DNA of 11,858 nt from Burkholderiales bacterium (lineage in GTDB: Bacteria > Pseudomonadota > Gammaproteobacteria > Burkholderiales > UBA11063): assembly GCA_026461645.1 (NCBI GenBank), contig JAPJMP010000011.1, positions 1 through 11,858 on the forward strand. Direction: 5' to 3'. Shown here piece by piece: positions 1 to 6,550 of the stretch (within the stretch, counting starts at the first letter, position 1; each line of letters starts with the position of its first letter). Made by a program: the position numbers and the translations under genes. The notes beneath the pieces were generated by a model. That model worked only from the letters and a program-made list of their open reading frames with translations. It searched no databases and was not told the DNA's origin.

Positions 1-108
1 CAGATAAATTCTATTGAGTTGATAATTTTTCCAGAACAGAATTTGAATTTAAGGCTTAAATTACCTTTAATTAGCGCAATGCAAAACATAAAAAACTTTT
101 TTACTTAG
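1..108 (+). CDS. C-terminal end of an unidentified protein (partial)
   Basis: Frame 1 is open from the left edge for 35 codons to a TAG at 106-108. The other two plus frames stop within the first 15 bases, which matters in DNA this AT-rich. The peptide ends in ...LKLPLISAMQNIKNFFT and contains the run IELIIFPEQN. I do not recognise the family and see no diagnostic motif. It lies 41 nt upstream of phhA on the same strand. An alternative is that the open stretch is chance: a minus-strand frame starting with ATG at 89-87 is also open to the edge, although it has no visible ribosome binding site. The plus-strand reading is preferred but weakly supported. Confidence 0.4.
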   Translation, partial: QINSIELIIFPEQNLNLRLKLPLISAMQNIKNFFT

Positions 109-115
109 TTTTTTT

Positions 116-149
116 TGTTAAAATGTATTAAATTTTTATAGAGTTATAC
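116..149 (+). promoter_or_regulatory. Possible extended -10 promoter and leader for phhA
   Basis: TG at 116-117 followed by T and then TAAAAT at 119-124 matches the extended -10 pattern (TGn-TAtAAT). A start about 7 nt downstream would leave a leader of roughly 19 nt before the ATG at 150. AGAG at 140-143 is a plausible weak ribosome binding site. The -35 position (about 96-101, CTTTTT) is a poor match, so recognition would rest on the extended -10. This is the only obvious gap before the nine-gene string, so a promoter is expected here or further upstream. AT-rich DNA yields such matches by chance. Confidence 0.3.
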
Positions 150-926
150 ATGGAAAGTAAATATCAAGCTTATACCCCGGATAGTAATGGCATAATTCCT
201 TATTCAGATAATGACCATGCAATTTGGAATATTTTATACCAGCAACAAATAAATTTAATCAAAGAATGTGGTTCCTCAGCTTATTTGTTGGGAATGGAAA
301 AATTGAATTTACCGCATGATAAAATTCCTCAACCTAAATTAATTTCACGTACTTTATATCAAGAAACTGGATGGGTTGTTGAACCAGTTCCTGCATTAAT
401 TGATTTTAATTATTTTTATAACTTACTAGCACAAAAGAAATTTCCCGCAGCAAGCTTTATTCGCTCAAAAGAAGAATTAAAGTATCTTAAAGAGCCAGAT
501 ATATTTCATGAAATTTTTGGTCATTGTCCAATGCTAACCAATTCAGATTTTGCATCTTTTGTGCACAAGGTTGGACTTTTTGGAGTTAATTTACCTAAAG
601 AGTATCAGCCAATGTTAGGTCGACTATTTTGGTTCACGGTGGAGTTTGGTCTAATTCAAGAAGATTCTAGCCTAAAGGCTTATGGAGCTGGAATTTTATC
701 TTCTCAAACTGAGACCTCCTACTCACTGCATTCAAATACTCCTCAGCGCCATAAGTTGGATTTAATCAAATTGCTTCGCACCCCATATCGTTACGATGAA
801 TTACAAAAAAATTATTTTATTATTGAATCTTATAATGAATTATATAATTTAGTTAATCAGGATTTACTTATTACATTTAATGCTGTTAAGGAGATGGGTT
901 TACTACCTAATTTACATTTATGCTAA
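150..926 (+). CDS. phhA: Phenylalanine 4-monooxygenase (phenylalanine hydroxylase)
   Basis: Predicted cytosolic, iron- and tetrahydropterin-dependent enzyme that hydroxylates L-phenylalanine to L-tyrosine. At 258 aa it consists only of the catalytic domain typical of bacterial enzymes; there is no N-terminal ACT domain as in animals. The iron ligands of the aromatic amino acid hydroxylase family are visible: His120 and His125 in FHEIFGHCPML (119-129) and Glu165 in FWFTVEFGL (160-168). Conserved YGAGILSS follows at 178-185. The ATG at 150 gives the expected N-terminus (YTPDSNGIIPYSDNDHAIW) and has a weak AGAG upstream. It is the first gene of the packed plus-strand string and its stop overlaps purD. 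No pterin-4a-carbinolamine dehydratase (phhB), the usual cofactor-recycling partner, is adjacent. The role (tyrosine supply, phenylalanine catabolism or feeding a pigment pathway) cannot be decided here. Confidence 0.95.
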   Translation: MESKYQAYTPDSNGIIPYSDNDHAIWNILYQQQINLIKECGSSAYLLGMEKLNLPHDKIPQPKLISRTLYQETGWVVEPVPALIDFNYFYNLLAQKKFPAASFIRSKEELKYLKEPDIFHEIFGHCPMLTNSDFASFVHKVGLFGVNLPKEYQPMLGRLFWFTVEFGLIQEDSSLKAYGAGILSSQTETSYSLHSNTPQRHKLDLIKLLRTPYRYDELQKNYFIIESYNELYNLVNQDLLITFNAVKEMGLLPNLHLC

Positions 927-2197
927 AAAAAAATATTTTAATCATTGGTTCAGGCGGAAGAGAACATGCTCTTGCCTGGAAAATATCGAAGTCTAAACAC
1001 GTCAATATGATATTTGTTGCTCCAGGTAATGGCGGTACAGCAACCGAGAAAAATATTACTAATATTAATCTTCACACTATTAGCGAGTTAATTACATTCG
1101 CAAAACAAAATGATATATTTTTTACTGTAGTTGGGCCTGAGGTTCCATTAGCAAATGGAATTGTTGATGAATTTAGAGCCCATGACTTAAAAATTTGGGG
1201 ACCAACTAAATTTTGCGCTCAATTAGAAAGTTCTAAAGTTTTTTCTAAAGCATTTATGCTGGCGAATAATATTCCTACAGCAAAATATCAAAGCTTTTCT
1301 GATTATAACAGTGCTAAAAATTATATAGCACAGCAAAACTTCCCTCTTGTAATTAAGGCTGATGGTTTAGCTGCAGGTAAAGGCGTAGTAATAGCCAACA
1401 ACAATACTGAAGCAATAAATTTTATTCAAGAAATTTTTAATAATAATAAATTTGGTAGTGCAGGTAGTAAAGTAGTTATTGAAGAGTTTATTCAAGGTGT
1501 TGAAGCAAGTTTCATTGTTATGGTTGACGGTAATAATATTTTACCCATGGCAACTTCTCAAGATAATAAGCGTTTACTTGATAATGATATTGGCCCCAAT
1601 ACTGGTGGAATGGGGGCTTCTTGCCCCGCTCCGATAGTTACTCAATCAATGCACCAAAAAATTATTAATGAAATTATTCAACCAGTGCTTGATGGCTTTA
1701 AAAAACTAGGTCACACTTATACTGGATTTCTTTATGCTGGAATAATGATTGACACCAAAGGTAATCCACAAACATTAGAGTTTAATTGTCGCTTTGGTGA
1801 TCCTGAAACTCAACCAATTTTATACAGATTAAATAGCGATTTATTTGAATTAATTGAAGCTGGATTAAATTGCCAACTTGACCAAATTAAAGCGCAGTGG
1901 TTTAATCAATTTAGTATCGGTGTAGTTATCGCAAGTCAAGGATATCCTAACATCTCAAGGAATAATGATATAATATATGGGTTAGAACAAATGCCAGCAA
2001 ATGTAAAAATATTTCATGCTGGAACTAAATATGAAAATAATCAATACTTAACTAATGGCGGTAGAGTTTTATGTGTTGTTAGCATGGCAGATAAATTAGC
2101 TGATGCCCAAACACAAGTGTATGAAGCTGTTAAAAAAATAAATTTTAATTGTATGCAATATCGTACCGACATTGGTAATAAAGCAATTTTTATTTAA
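920..2197 (+). CDS. purD: Phosphoribosylamine--glycine ligase (GAR synthetase)
   Basis: Second step of de novo purine synthesis: ATP-dependent joining of glycine to 5-phosphoribosylamine. At 425 aa it is close to the usual bacterial length. The N-terminal domain opens with ILIIGSGGREHALAW (6-20). The ATP-grasp domain has the nucleotide loop KADGLAAGKGVVIA (146-159), GPNTGGMG (225-232) and the metal/phosphate motif EFNCRFGDPETQ (287-298). The C-terminal lobe contains GYPNISRNNDIIYGL and TNGGRVLCVV. An in-frame TAA at 908-910 leaves the ATG at 920 as the first ATG. It overlaps phhA by 7 nt and no Shine-Dalgarno sequence sits at normal distance; the nearest strong one, AAGGAG at 888-893, is 26 nt away, which suggests translational coupling to phhA. 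The start codon is followed by a nine-A run (925-933). The usual partner purH is not next to it. Confidence 0.97.
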   Translation: MLKKNILIIGSGGREHALAWKISKSKHVNMIFVAPGNGGTATEKNITNINLHTISELITFAKQNDIFFTVVGPEVPLANGIVDEFRAHDLKIWGPTKFCAQLESSKVFSKAFMLANNIPTAKYQSFSDYNSAKNYIAQQNFPLVIKADGLAAGKGVVIANNNTEAINFIQEIFNNNKFGSAGSKVVIEEFIQGVEASFIVMVDGNNILPMATSQDNKRLLDNDIGPNTGGMGASCPAPIVTQSMHQKIINEIIQPVLDGFKKLGHTYTGFLYAGIMIDTKGNPQTLEFNCRFGDPETQPILYRLNSDLFELIEAGLNCQLDQIKAQWFNQFSIGVVIASQGYPNISRNNDIIYGLEQMPANVKIFHAGTKYENNQYLTNGGRVLCVVSMADKLADAQTQVYEAVKKINFNCMQYRTDIGNKAIFI

Positions 2198-2200
2198 GGG
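2196..2200 (+). promoter_or_regulatory. Ribosome binding site for tolQ (supports the GTG start)
   Basis: AAGGG overlaps the purD stop codon and lies 9 nt before the GTG at 2210. No ATG in the tolQ frame precedes the conserved first membrane segment, so this site is the main support for a GTG start. Confidence 0.55.
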
Positions 2201-2209
2201 TAAATCGTT

Positions 2210-2911
2210 GTGCAACAAGAGTTTTCAATTATTACACTAATTCTTAATGCAAGTATAGTGGTTCAATTTGTAATAGCAATTTTATTGTTGTTTTCTGTTA
2301 TCTCTTGGGGTATAATACTCAATAAATTTGCCAGCTTAGCAAAAGCAAAGTTTGATACAAATAGTTTTAACAAACAATATAATGCAACAACTAACATATC
2401 TGATTTATTTATCAGTGTTAGTGCCAAAAACAATAAAAACACAACTGCAGCTCTTTTTTATAACGGTATTACCGAATACAATAAACTCACCAGCAATAAA
2501 ATTTCTAATAACAACATTATTCTTGATAATATTGAACGTTCATTAAATGCAACAACTGATATTGAAATTGCTAAATATGAATCTAGCCTTAGCACTTTAG
2601 CCACATTTGGTTCAGTAAGTCCATACATAGGCCTATTAGGTACGGTATGGGGAATTATGCACGCCTTTATTGGCCTAGGATCAACTGGACAGGCAACCTT
2701 AGCCTTAGTAGCTCCAGGCATTGCTGAAGCACTTGTGGCTACAGCAATTGGTTTATTTGTTGCTATTCCTGCATATATCTTTTATAATAAATATACAGCT
2801 GATATTAACTTATTGGCTAGTAAAATGTATAAATTTAACGATGATTTTTTGAATTTTGTAAACCGTCGTTTAGCCTCTAATGAGAAACAGGCGAATACAA
2901 ATGAATTCTGA
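2210..2911 (+). CDS. tolQ: TolQ-type MotA/TolQ/ExbB proton channel subunit
   Basis: Inner-membrane subunit of a proton-motive-force motor. In the Tol-Pal system TolQ works with TolR to energise TolA and keep the outer membrane constricted during division. The 233-aa protein has the family layout: first membrane segment about 14-36 (VVQFVIAILLLFSVISWGI), a cytoplasmic stretch, then two C-terminal segments at about 130-155 and 167-192. The family signature is clear: LATFGSVSPYIGLLGTVWGI (130-149) and LALVAPGIAEALVATAIGLF (164-183), containing the third-helix polar residues. GTG start with AAGGG 9 nt upstream and 12 nt after purD. The following gene is ubiG (11-nt overlap) rather than tolR, and no tolA, tolB or pal lies in the window. 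TolQ fits better than ExbB from the SWGIILNKF region, but without partners this rests on sequence alone. Confidence 0.88.
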   Translation: MQQEFSIITLILNASIVVQFVIAILLLFSVISWGIILNKFASLAKAKFDTNSFNKQYNATTNISDLFISVSAKNNKNTTAALFYNGITEYNKLTSNKISNNNIILDNIERSLNATTDIEIAKYESSLSTLATFGSVSPYIGLLGTVWGIMHAFIGLGSTGQATLALVAPGIAEALVATAIGLFVAIPAYIFYNKYTADINLLASKMYKFNDDFLNFVNRRLASNEKQANTNEF

Positions 2912-3605
2912 TTTAAAAGAAATTAATAAATTTAATAATTTAGCACAAAAGTGGTGGGATACCGCAGGCGAACTAAAAACCTTACATCATATTAACCCAA
3001 CACGTCTTGAATTTATCAAATCACAAGTTAGTCTGAGCAATCAATTGGTTTTAGATGTAGGTTGCGGTGGTGGAATATTATCTGAAGCATTATCTCAACA
3101 AGGAGCACAAGTTACTGGAATCGATCTTGCGCCACAAGCAATTGAAATTGCAAAGCTCCACTTGTATGAAACAAATTTAAACATAACTTATCAGTGTGAG
3201 GATATCAAAGACTTTGCAGAAAAAAACTCAGAGAAATTTGATATTGTTACTTGTTTGGAGCTGCTTGAACACGTACCAGACCCAGAATATATTATTGAGT
3301 ACTGCAGTGCCATTCTTAAACCAGAAGGAGTTGCGTTCTTCTCCACTTTAAACCGCAATTTAACCAGTTATTTGCTTGGAGTGATAGCAGCAGAGTATTT
3401 ATTGAAAATTGTGCCACGCGGCACCCATGATTATGCCAAATTTATTAAGCCATCCGAACTAAATAAATTATTGATGCGGCATAATTTACAAATTTTAGCC
3501 ATTAGTGGAATTGGATATAACCCTATTACTGCCAGTGGTTATTTAACATCTAAAGTTAATGTTAATTATATACTATGTTGTAAAAAGATAAAATCTAATG
3601 CTTAA
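2901..3605 (+). CDS. ubiG: Ubiquinone biosynthesis O-methyltransferase (3-demethylubiquinol 3-O-methyltransferase)
   Basis: S-adenosylmethionine-dependent enzyme performing both O-methylations of ubiquinone synthesis; it acts in the cytosol or at the inner membrane. The chosen ATG at 2901 gives 234 aa, near the usual 240. The frame extends upstream to an ATG at 2880, but the extra seven residues (MRNRRIQ) lie entirely in tolQ coding sequence and the family begins near FNNLAQKWWD (11-20). SAM motif I is VLDVGCGGGILSEAL (50-64), with acidic D75 in VTGIDLAPQAIEIA. Motif II/III follow as FDIVTCLELLEHVPDP (113-128), and the UbiG-type TLNRN (149-153) and GTHDYAKFIKPSEL (174-187) are present. It overlaps tolQ by 11 nt and ratA by 8 nt. 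Only a weak ribosome binding site (AGG near 2890) is visible, consistent with coupling. Confidence 0.95.
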   Translation: MNSDLKEINKFNNLAQKWWDTAGELKTLHHINPTRLEFIKSQVSLSNQLVLDVGCGGGILSEALSQQGAQVTGIDLAPQAIEIAKLHLYETNLNITYQCEDIKDFAEKNSEKFDIVTCLELLEHVPDPEYIIEYCSAILKPEGVAFFSTLNRNLTSYLLGVIAAEYLLKIVPRGTHDYAKFIKPSELNKLLMRHNLQILAISGIGYNPITASGYLTSKVNVNYILCCKKIKSNA

Positions 3606-4044
3606 AAAAACGCATAATATTAGTAAAACAGTAATTATTAACCATTCAGCTCAAACAATGTTTGATTTAGTTAGTGATATAGATAACTATTCAAAATATT
3701 TACCTTGGTGTAGCCAAAGTGAAATTAAAGACCAATATGATGATATTGTTATTGGCTCAATTTGTATTGAATACTTTAAAATAAAAACTTCATTTATAAC
3801 AAAAAATATAAACACTCCTTATGACTCAATTCAAATGTTTTTAGTAGATGGCCCATTTGAAAATTTGAGTGGTTTATGGCAATTCACTCCATTAGGGGTA
3901 AATGGTTGCAAAATCACTTTCACTCTGGATTATAAATTCTCAAGCCAAATTTTTGAGGCATTATTAAGTCCTGTTTTTAATCATATTTGTAAAACAATTG
4001 TTGATTGTTTTATTAAACAGGCAGATATACAAAATGCGAGTTGA
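3598..4044 (+). CDS. ratA: RatA / COQ10-type START-like protein
   Basis: Polyketide cyclase/START-superfamily protein of 148 aa. The E. coli homologue RatA (YfjG) has been described as a toxin that blocks 70S assembly, while the eukaryotic homologue COQ10 is a coenzyme Q binding protein needed for quinone function. Visible family motifs are SDIDNYSKYLPWCSQSEI (26-43), DGPFENLSGLWQFTPL (84-99), LDYKFSSQIFEALLSPVF (110-127) and a C-terminal amphipathic helix (128-143). The ATG at 3598 overlaps the ubiG stop by 8 nt, and rnfH follows with an 11-nt overlap. The ratA-rnfH pair is a conserved neighbourhood in many proteobacteria, usually next to smpB; here ubiG takes that place. I infer a quinone-related role from this neighbour; the toxin role is not shown by the sequence. 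Confidence 0.9.
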   Translation: MLKKTHNISKTVIINHSAQTMFDLVSDIDNYSKYLPWCSQSEIKDQYDDIVIGSICIEYFKIKTSFITKNINTPYDSIQMFLVDGPFENLSGLWQFTPLGVNGCKITFTLDYKFSSQIFEALLSPVFNHICKTIVDCFIKQADIQNAS

Positions 4045-4321
4045 GGTTGTTTATGCCACAAGCGCTAAGCAAGTTGTGGTGGAATGTAACATTAGTTCAG
4101 GGATATCAGTAGTTGAAGTTTTAAAGTTATCTGCATTAGATAAAATTTTTCCTGAACTAGATTTTACTGAGGTTACTAATTTAGGTGTTGGTGTTTTTGG
4201 CAAAAAAATTGATATTTCTACATATTTATTAAAAGCCAACGATCGCCTTGAAATATACCGTAAATTACATAATTCTCCTAATGCTAAACGTTTAGAAAGG
4301 TTTAAAAAAAATGCAAAATAA
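4034..4321 (+). CDS. rnfH: RnfH family ubiquitin-fold protein (RatB)
   Basis: Small protein of the UPF0125/RnfH family with a predicted beta-grasp (ubiquitin-like) fold; its exact biochemical role is unsettled. The ATG at 4034 gives 95 aa and the typical N-terminus VEVVYATSAKQVVVE (3-17). The frame is open upstream to 3998, but those residues lie inside ratA and are not family-like. Diagnostic stretches are GVSV-like GISVVEVLKLS (24-34), LGVGVFGKKI (50-59) and DRLEIYRKLHNSPNAKRLER (70-89). The C-terminus is strongly basic ([10 protein letters not shown]). It overlaps ratA by 11 nt and glpF by 11 nt. Despite the family name, no rnf electron-transport genes are present. Confidence 0.9.
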   Translation: MRVEVVYATSAKQVVVECNISSGISVVEVLKLSALDKIFPELDFTEVTNLGVGVFGKKIDISTYLLKANDRLEIYRKLHNSPNAKRLERFKKNAK

Positions 4322-5057
4322 AGAAATTATTCGTCAAAGTATGGCTGAGTTAATTGGCACTATGTTCATCTTGCTCTTTGGGGAAGGTGTATGCGTTATG
4401 AATACTGTTTTCAACCTTGGCGGTTTTGTTAATATTACCTTTGCCTGGGGACTAGGTGTGTTTTTTGGAATTTTAGTTAGTGCAAGAATTAGTGGAGCTC
4501 ACCTTAATCCGGCAGTAACTATAGCTTTATGGGTAACCAAACGTTTTCCAAGCAAGAAAGTTCCCTATTATATTGTTGCGCAAATGCTTGGGGCTTTTAT
4601 CGGTGCTGCTTTGGTTTATTATTTTTATCGTACTAAATTACTCATGGCAGATCCAACTTTAAGTCATTCAGCTGCGATGTTTACAACTTTTCCCGCTATG
4701 CCTAATGATTATTTTGCTAGTGTAATGTCTGAATTAATTGGCACAGCAATTTTAATGTTTGGTATTTTAGCTATTATTGATCACTTTAGTGAAGAAAAGG
4801 CTTCGTTTTTAGTTCCAGCGGCAGTGGGATTACTAGTAGTTGGAATTGGAATGTCGTTTGGCGGCATGCATGGCTATGGAATAAATCCAGCACGTGATTT
4901 TAGCCCAAGGTTATTAGTTACGTTATTAGATTTTAAAAACAACGGTTTAACAGATGGTTCGCTTGTATGGACGCAAGTAATAGTTGGCTCATTAATTGGC
5001 GGCCCACTTGGGGCTATTCTATATGATTTAACAATTGGAAAAAAGGTAGGTAAATAA
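4311..5057 (+). CDS. glpF: Glycerol uptake facilitator (aquaglyceroporin)
   Basis: Inner-membrane channel of the major intrinsic protein family allowing glycerol to diffuse into the cell. The 248 aa contain six hydrophobic segments and both half-helix motifs: NPA at 66-68 ([10 protein letters not shown]) and NPARD at 192-196 ([10 protein letters not shown]). Asp196 right after NPAR is the hallmark separating glycerol facilitators from water-only aquaporins. By alignment with E. coli GlpF the selectivity filter is Trp46, Tyr189 (Phe in E. coli) and Arg195. The ATG at 4311 overlaps the rnfH end by 11 nt; AGAAAGG at 4294-4300 is a good ribosome binding site 10 nt upstream, and an eight-A run (4304-4311) separates them. 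glpK follows immediately, which fixes the substrate as glycerol. No GlpR-like operator could be placed, since the gene has no upstream gap. Confidence 0.96.
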   Translation: MQNKEIIRQSMAELIGTMFILLFGEGVCVMNTVFNLGGFVNITFAWGLGVFFGILVSARISGAHLNPAVTIALWVTKRFPSKKVPYYIVAQMLGAFIGAALVYYFYRTKLLMADPTLSHSAAMFTTFPAMPNDYFASVMSELIGTAILMFGILAIIDHFSEEKASFLVPAAVGLLVVGIGMSFGGMHGYGINPARDFSPRLLVTLLDFKNNGLTDGSLVWTQVIVGSLIGGPLGAILYDLTIGKKVGK

Positions 5058-6550
5058 TGACAAAATATATACTATCACTAGATCAAGGCACCACTTCATC
5101 ACGCGGCATTATATTTAATAAACAAGGGGAAATTGTATCCGTTGAAAGTCAAGAGTTTAAACAAATATTCCCTCAGCCAGGATGGGTTGAACATGATGCT
5201 AATGAAATTTGGCTAAGTCAATTGTCGGTGGCCAAGATGGCTTTGGTAAAAGCTCAAATAACCGCAGAAGAAATTGCGGCAATTGGAATTACTAATCAAA
5301 GAGAAACAACAGTTGTTTGGAATATTGAAACAGGAATTCCAATTTATAATGCAATTGTATGGCAGGATCGCAGAACTTCTTTTATTATAGATGAATTAAA
5401 ACAAAAGGGGTTAGCTGAAAAATTTAAATTAAAAACCGGTTTGGTGCTTGATGCTTATTTTTCTGGAACAAAATTAAAATGGATTTTAGATAATGTACCT
5501 AATAGCCGTAATTTAGCTAAAAGCGGAAAATTGGCTTTTGGTACAGTTGATTCATGGCTAATTTGGAATTTAACTAACAAAAGAAACCATGTAACTGATG
5601 AATCAAATGCATCACGCACCTTATTATTTAACATTCATACTGGATGTTGGGATCAAGAATTATTAGATATTTTAGATATTCCACGCGAAATGCTACCGGA
5701 AGTTAAACCATCCTCAGGTATTATTGGGGAAGCCAGCTCAGGTTTATTTGGTTCAAGAATTCCAATAGCTGGAGTTGCTGGTGATCAACAAGCAGCAACT
5801 TTTGGTAATTTATGTCTCAGCCCTGGCATGATAAAAAACACATATGGTACTGGTTGCTTTTTGCTAATGAATACAGGAGAACAAGCGTTACCTTCAAAAA
5901 ATAATTTATTAACGACTATTGGCTGGAATGTCAATAATGTGCGTCAGTATTGTCTTGAGGGTAGTGTTTTTATTGGTGGAGGAATTACTCAATGGGTTAG
6001 AGATGGTTTAAAATTTATCGATAATTCACCTGAAATTGAAAAACTTGCAACTAGCGTTAAGGATAATGGTGGAATTTATTTAGTGCCTGCATTTTCAGGA
6101 TTAGGTGCACCACATTGGGATCAATACGCGCGTGGTACTATTTTTGGAATTACTCGTGGAACTACTGATGCGCATATAGCAAGAGCGGCATTAGAAGCAA
6201 TAGCCTTTCAGGTTAATGATTTAGTTAAAGCCATGGAAGCGGATTCAAATAAACAGCTATCAACCTTAAGAGTTGATGGTGGTGCCTGTAAAAATAATTT
6301 TTTAATGCAATTTCAGGCAGACATTTTAAATGTTGCTGTAGAACGACCTAAGTGTTTAGAGTTAACAGCACTTGGAGCAGCATATTTAGCAGGAATTGCA
6401 GTTGGCTTTTGGCAAAATGTTAATGAACTGCACTCTATTACTAAACTTGATAAACGTTTTGAGCCTAATATGTCACCTTCAGTGCGTCAAGAGCTTTTAG
6501 ACTATTGGCATGAAGCCACATCAAGATCAAAAAACTGGATAAGAAAATGA
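5057..6550 (+). CDS. glpK: Glycerol kinase
   Basis: Cytosolic FGGY-family kinase that phosphorylates glycerol to sn-glycerol 3-phosphate, trapping what GlpF admits. At 497 aa it is full length (about 502 in E. coli). Visible: N-terminal phosphate loop [15 protein letters not shown] (6-20), glycerol-binding NQRETT (80-85) and WQDRRT (102-107), catalytic Asp243 in GVAGDQQAA (239-247), the second phosphate-binding stretch YGTGCFLL (263-270) and adenosine-binding [16 protein letters not shown] (407-422). The PGIETTERNY segment that binds IIA-Glc in E. coli is replaced by [10 protein letters not shown] (470-479), and the regulatory histidine of Gram-positive enzymes is absent, so direct PTS control of either type is unlikely (inference). 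The ATG shares one base with the glpF stop (TAATG), preceded by AAGGTAGG. Confidence 0.97.
   Translation: MTKYILSLDQGTTSSRGIIFNKQGEIVSVESQEFKQIFPQPGWVEHDANEIWLSQLSVAKMALVKAQITAEEIAAIGITNQRETTVVWNIETGIPIYNAIVWQDRRTSFIIDELKQKGLAEKFKLKTGLVLDAYFSGTKLKWILDNVPNSRNLAKSGKLAFGTVDSWLIWNLTNKRNHVTDESNASRTLLFNIHTGCWDQELLDILDIPREMLPEVKPSSGIIGEASSGLFGSRIPIAGVAGDQQAATFGNLCLSPGMIKNTYGTGCFLLMNTGEQALPSKNNLLTTIGWNVNNVRQYCLEGSVFIGGGITQWVRDGLKFIDNSPEIEKLATSVKDNGGIYLVPAFSGLGAPHWDQYARGTIFGITRGTTDAHIARAALEAIAFQVNDLVKAMEADSNKQLSTLRVDGGACKNNFLMQFQADILNVAVERPKCLELTALGAAYLAGIAVGFWQNVNELHSITKLDKRFEPNMSPSVRQELLDYWHEATSRSKNWIRK

Noticed and set aside
90..116. Possible terminator for the upstream partial gene: AAAAAAC (90-96) with GTTTTTT (108-114) and T run
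   Set aside because: The stem is almost entirely A-T, has an 11-nt loop, and the T run is consumed by the stem; this is expected by chance in such AT-rich DNA.
2352..2721. Plus- and minus-strand open frames within tolQ (2352-2546 and 2458-2721), with a similar one at 4051-4239 in rnfH
   Set aside because: All lie inside genes with clear family motifs in the main frame and show no independent start signals.
2880..2900. Upstream ATG at 2880 as the ubiG start
   Set aside because: The extra residues MRNRRIQ are not family-like and would lengthen the tolQ overlap to 32 nt; ATG 2901 gives the usual UbiG N-terminus.
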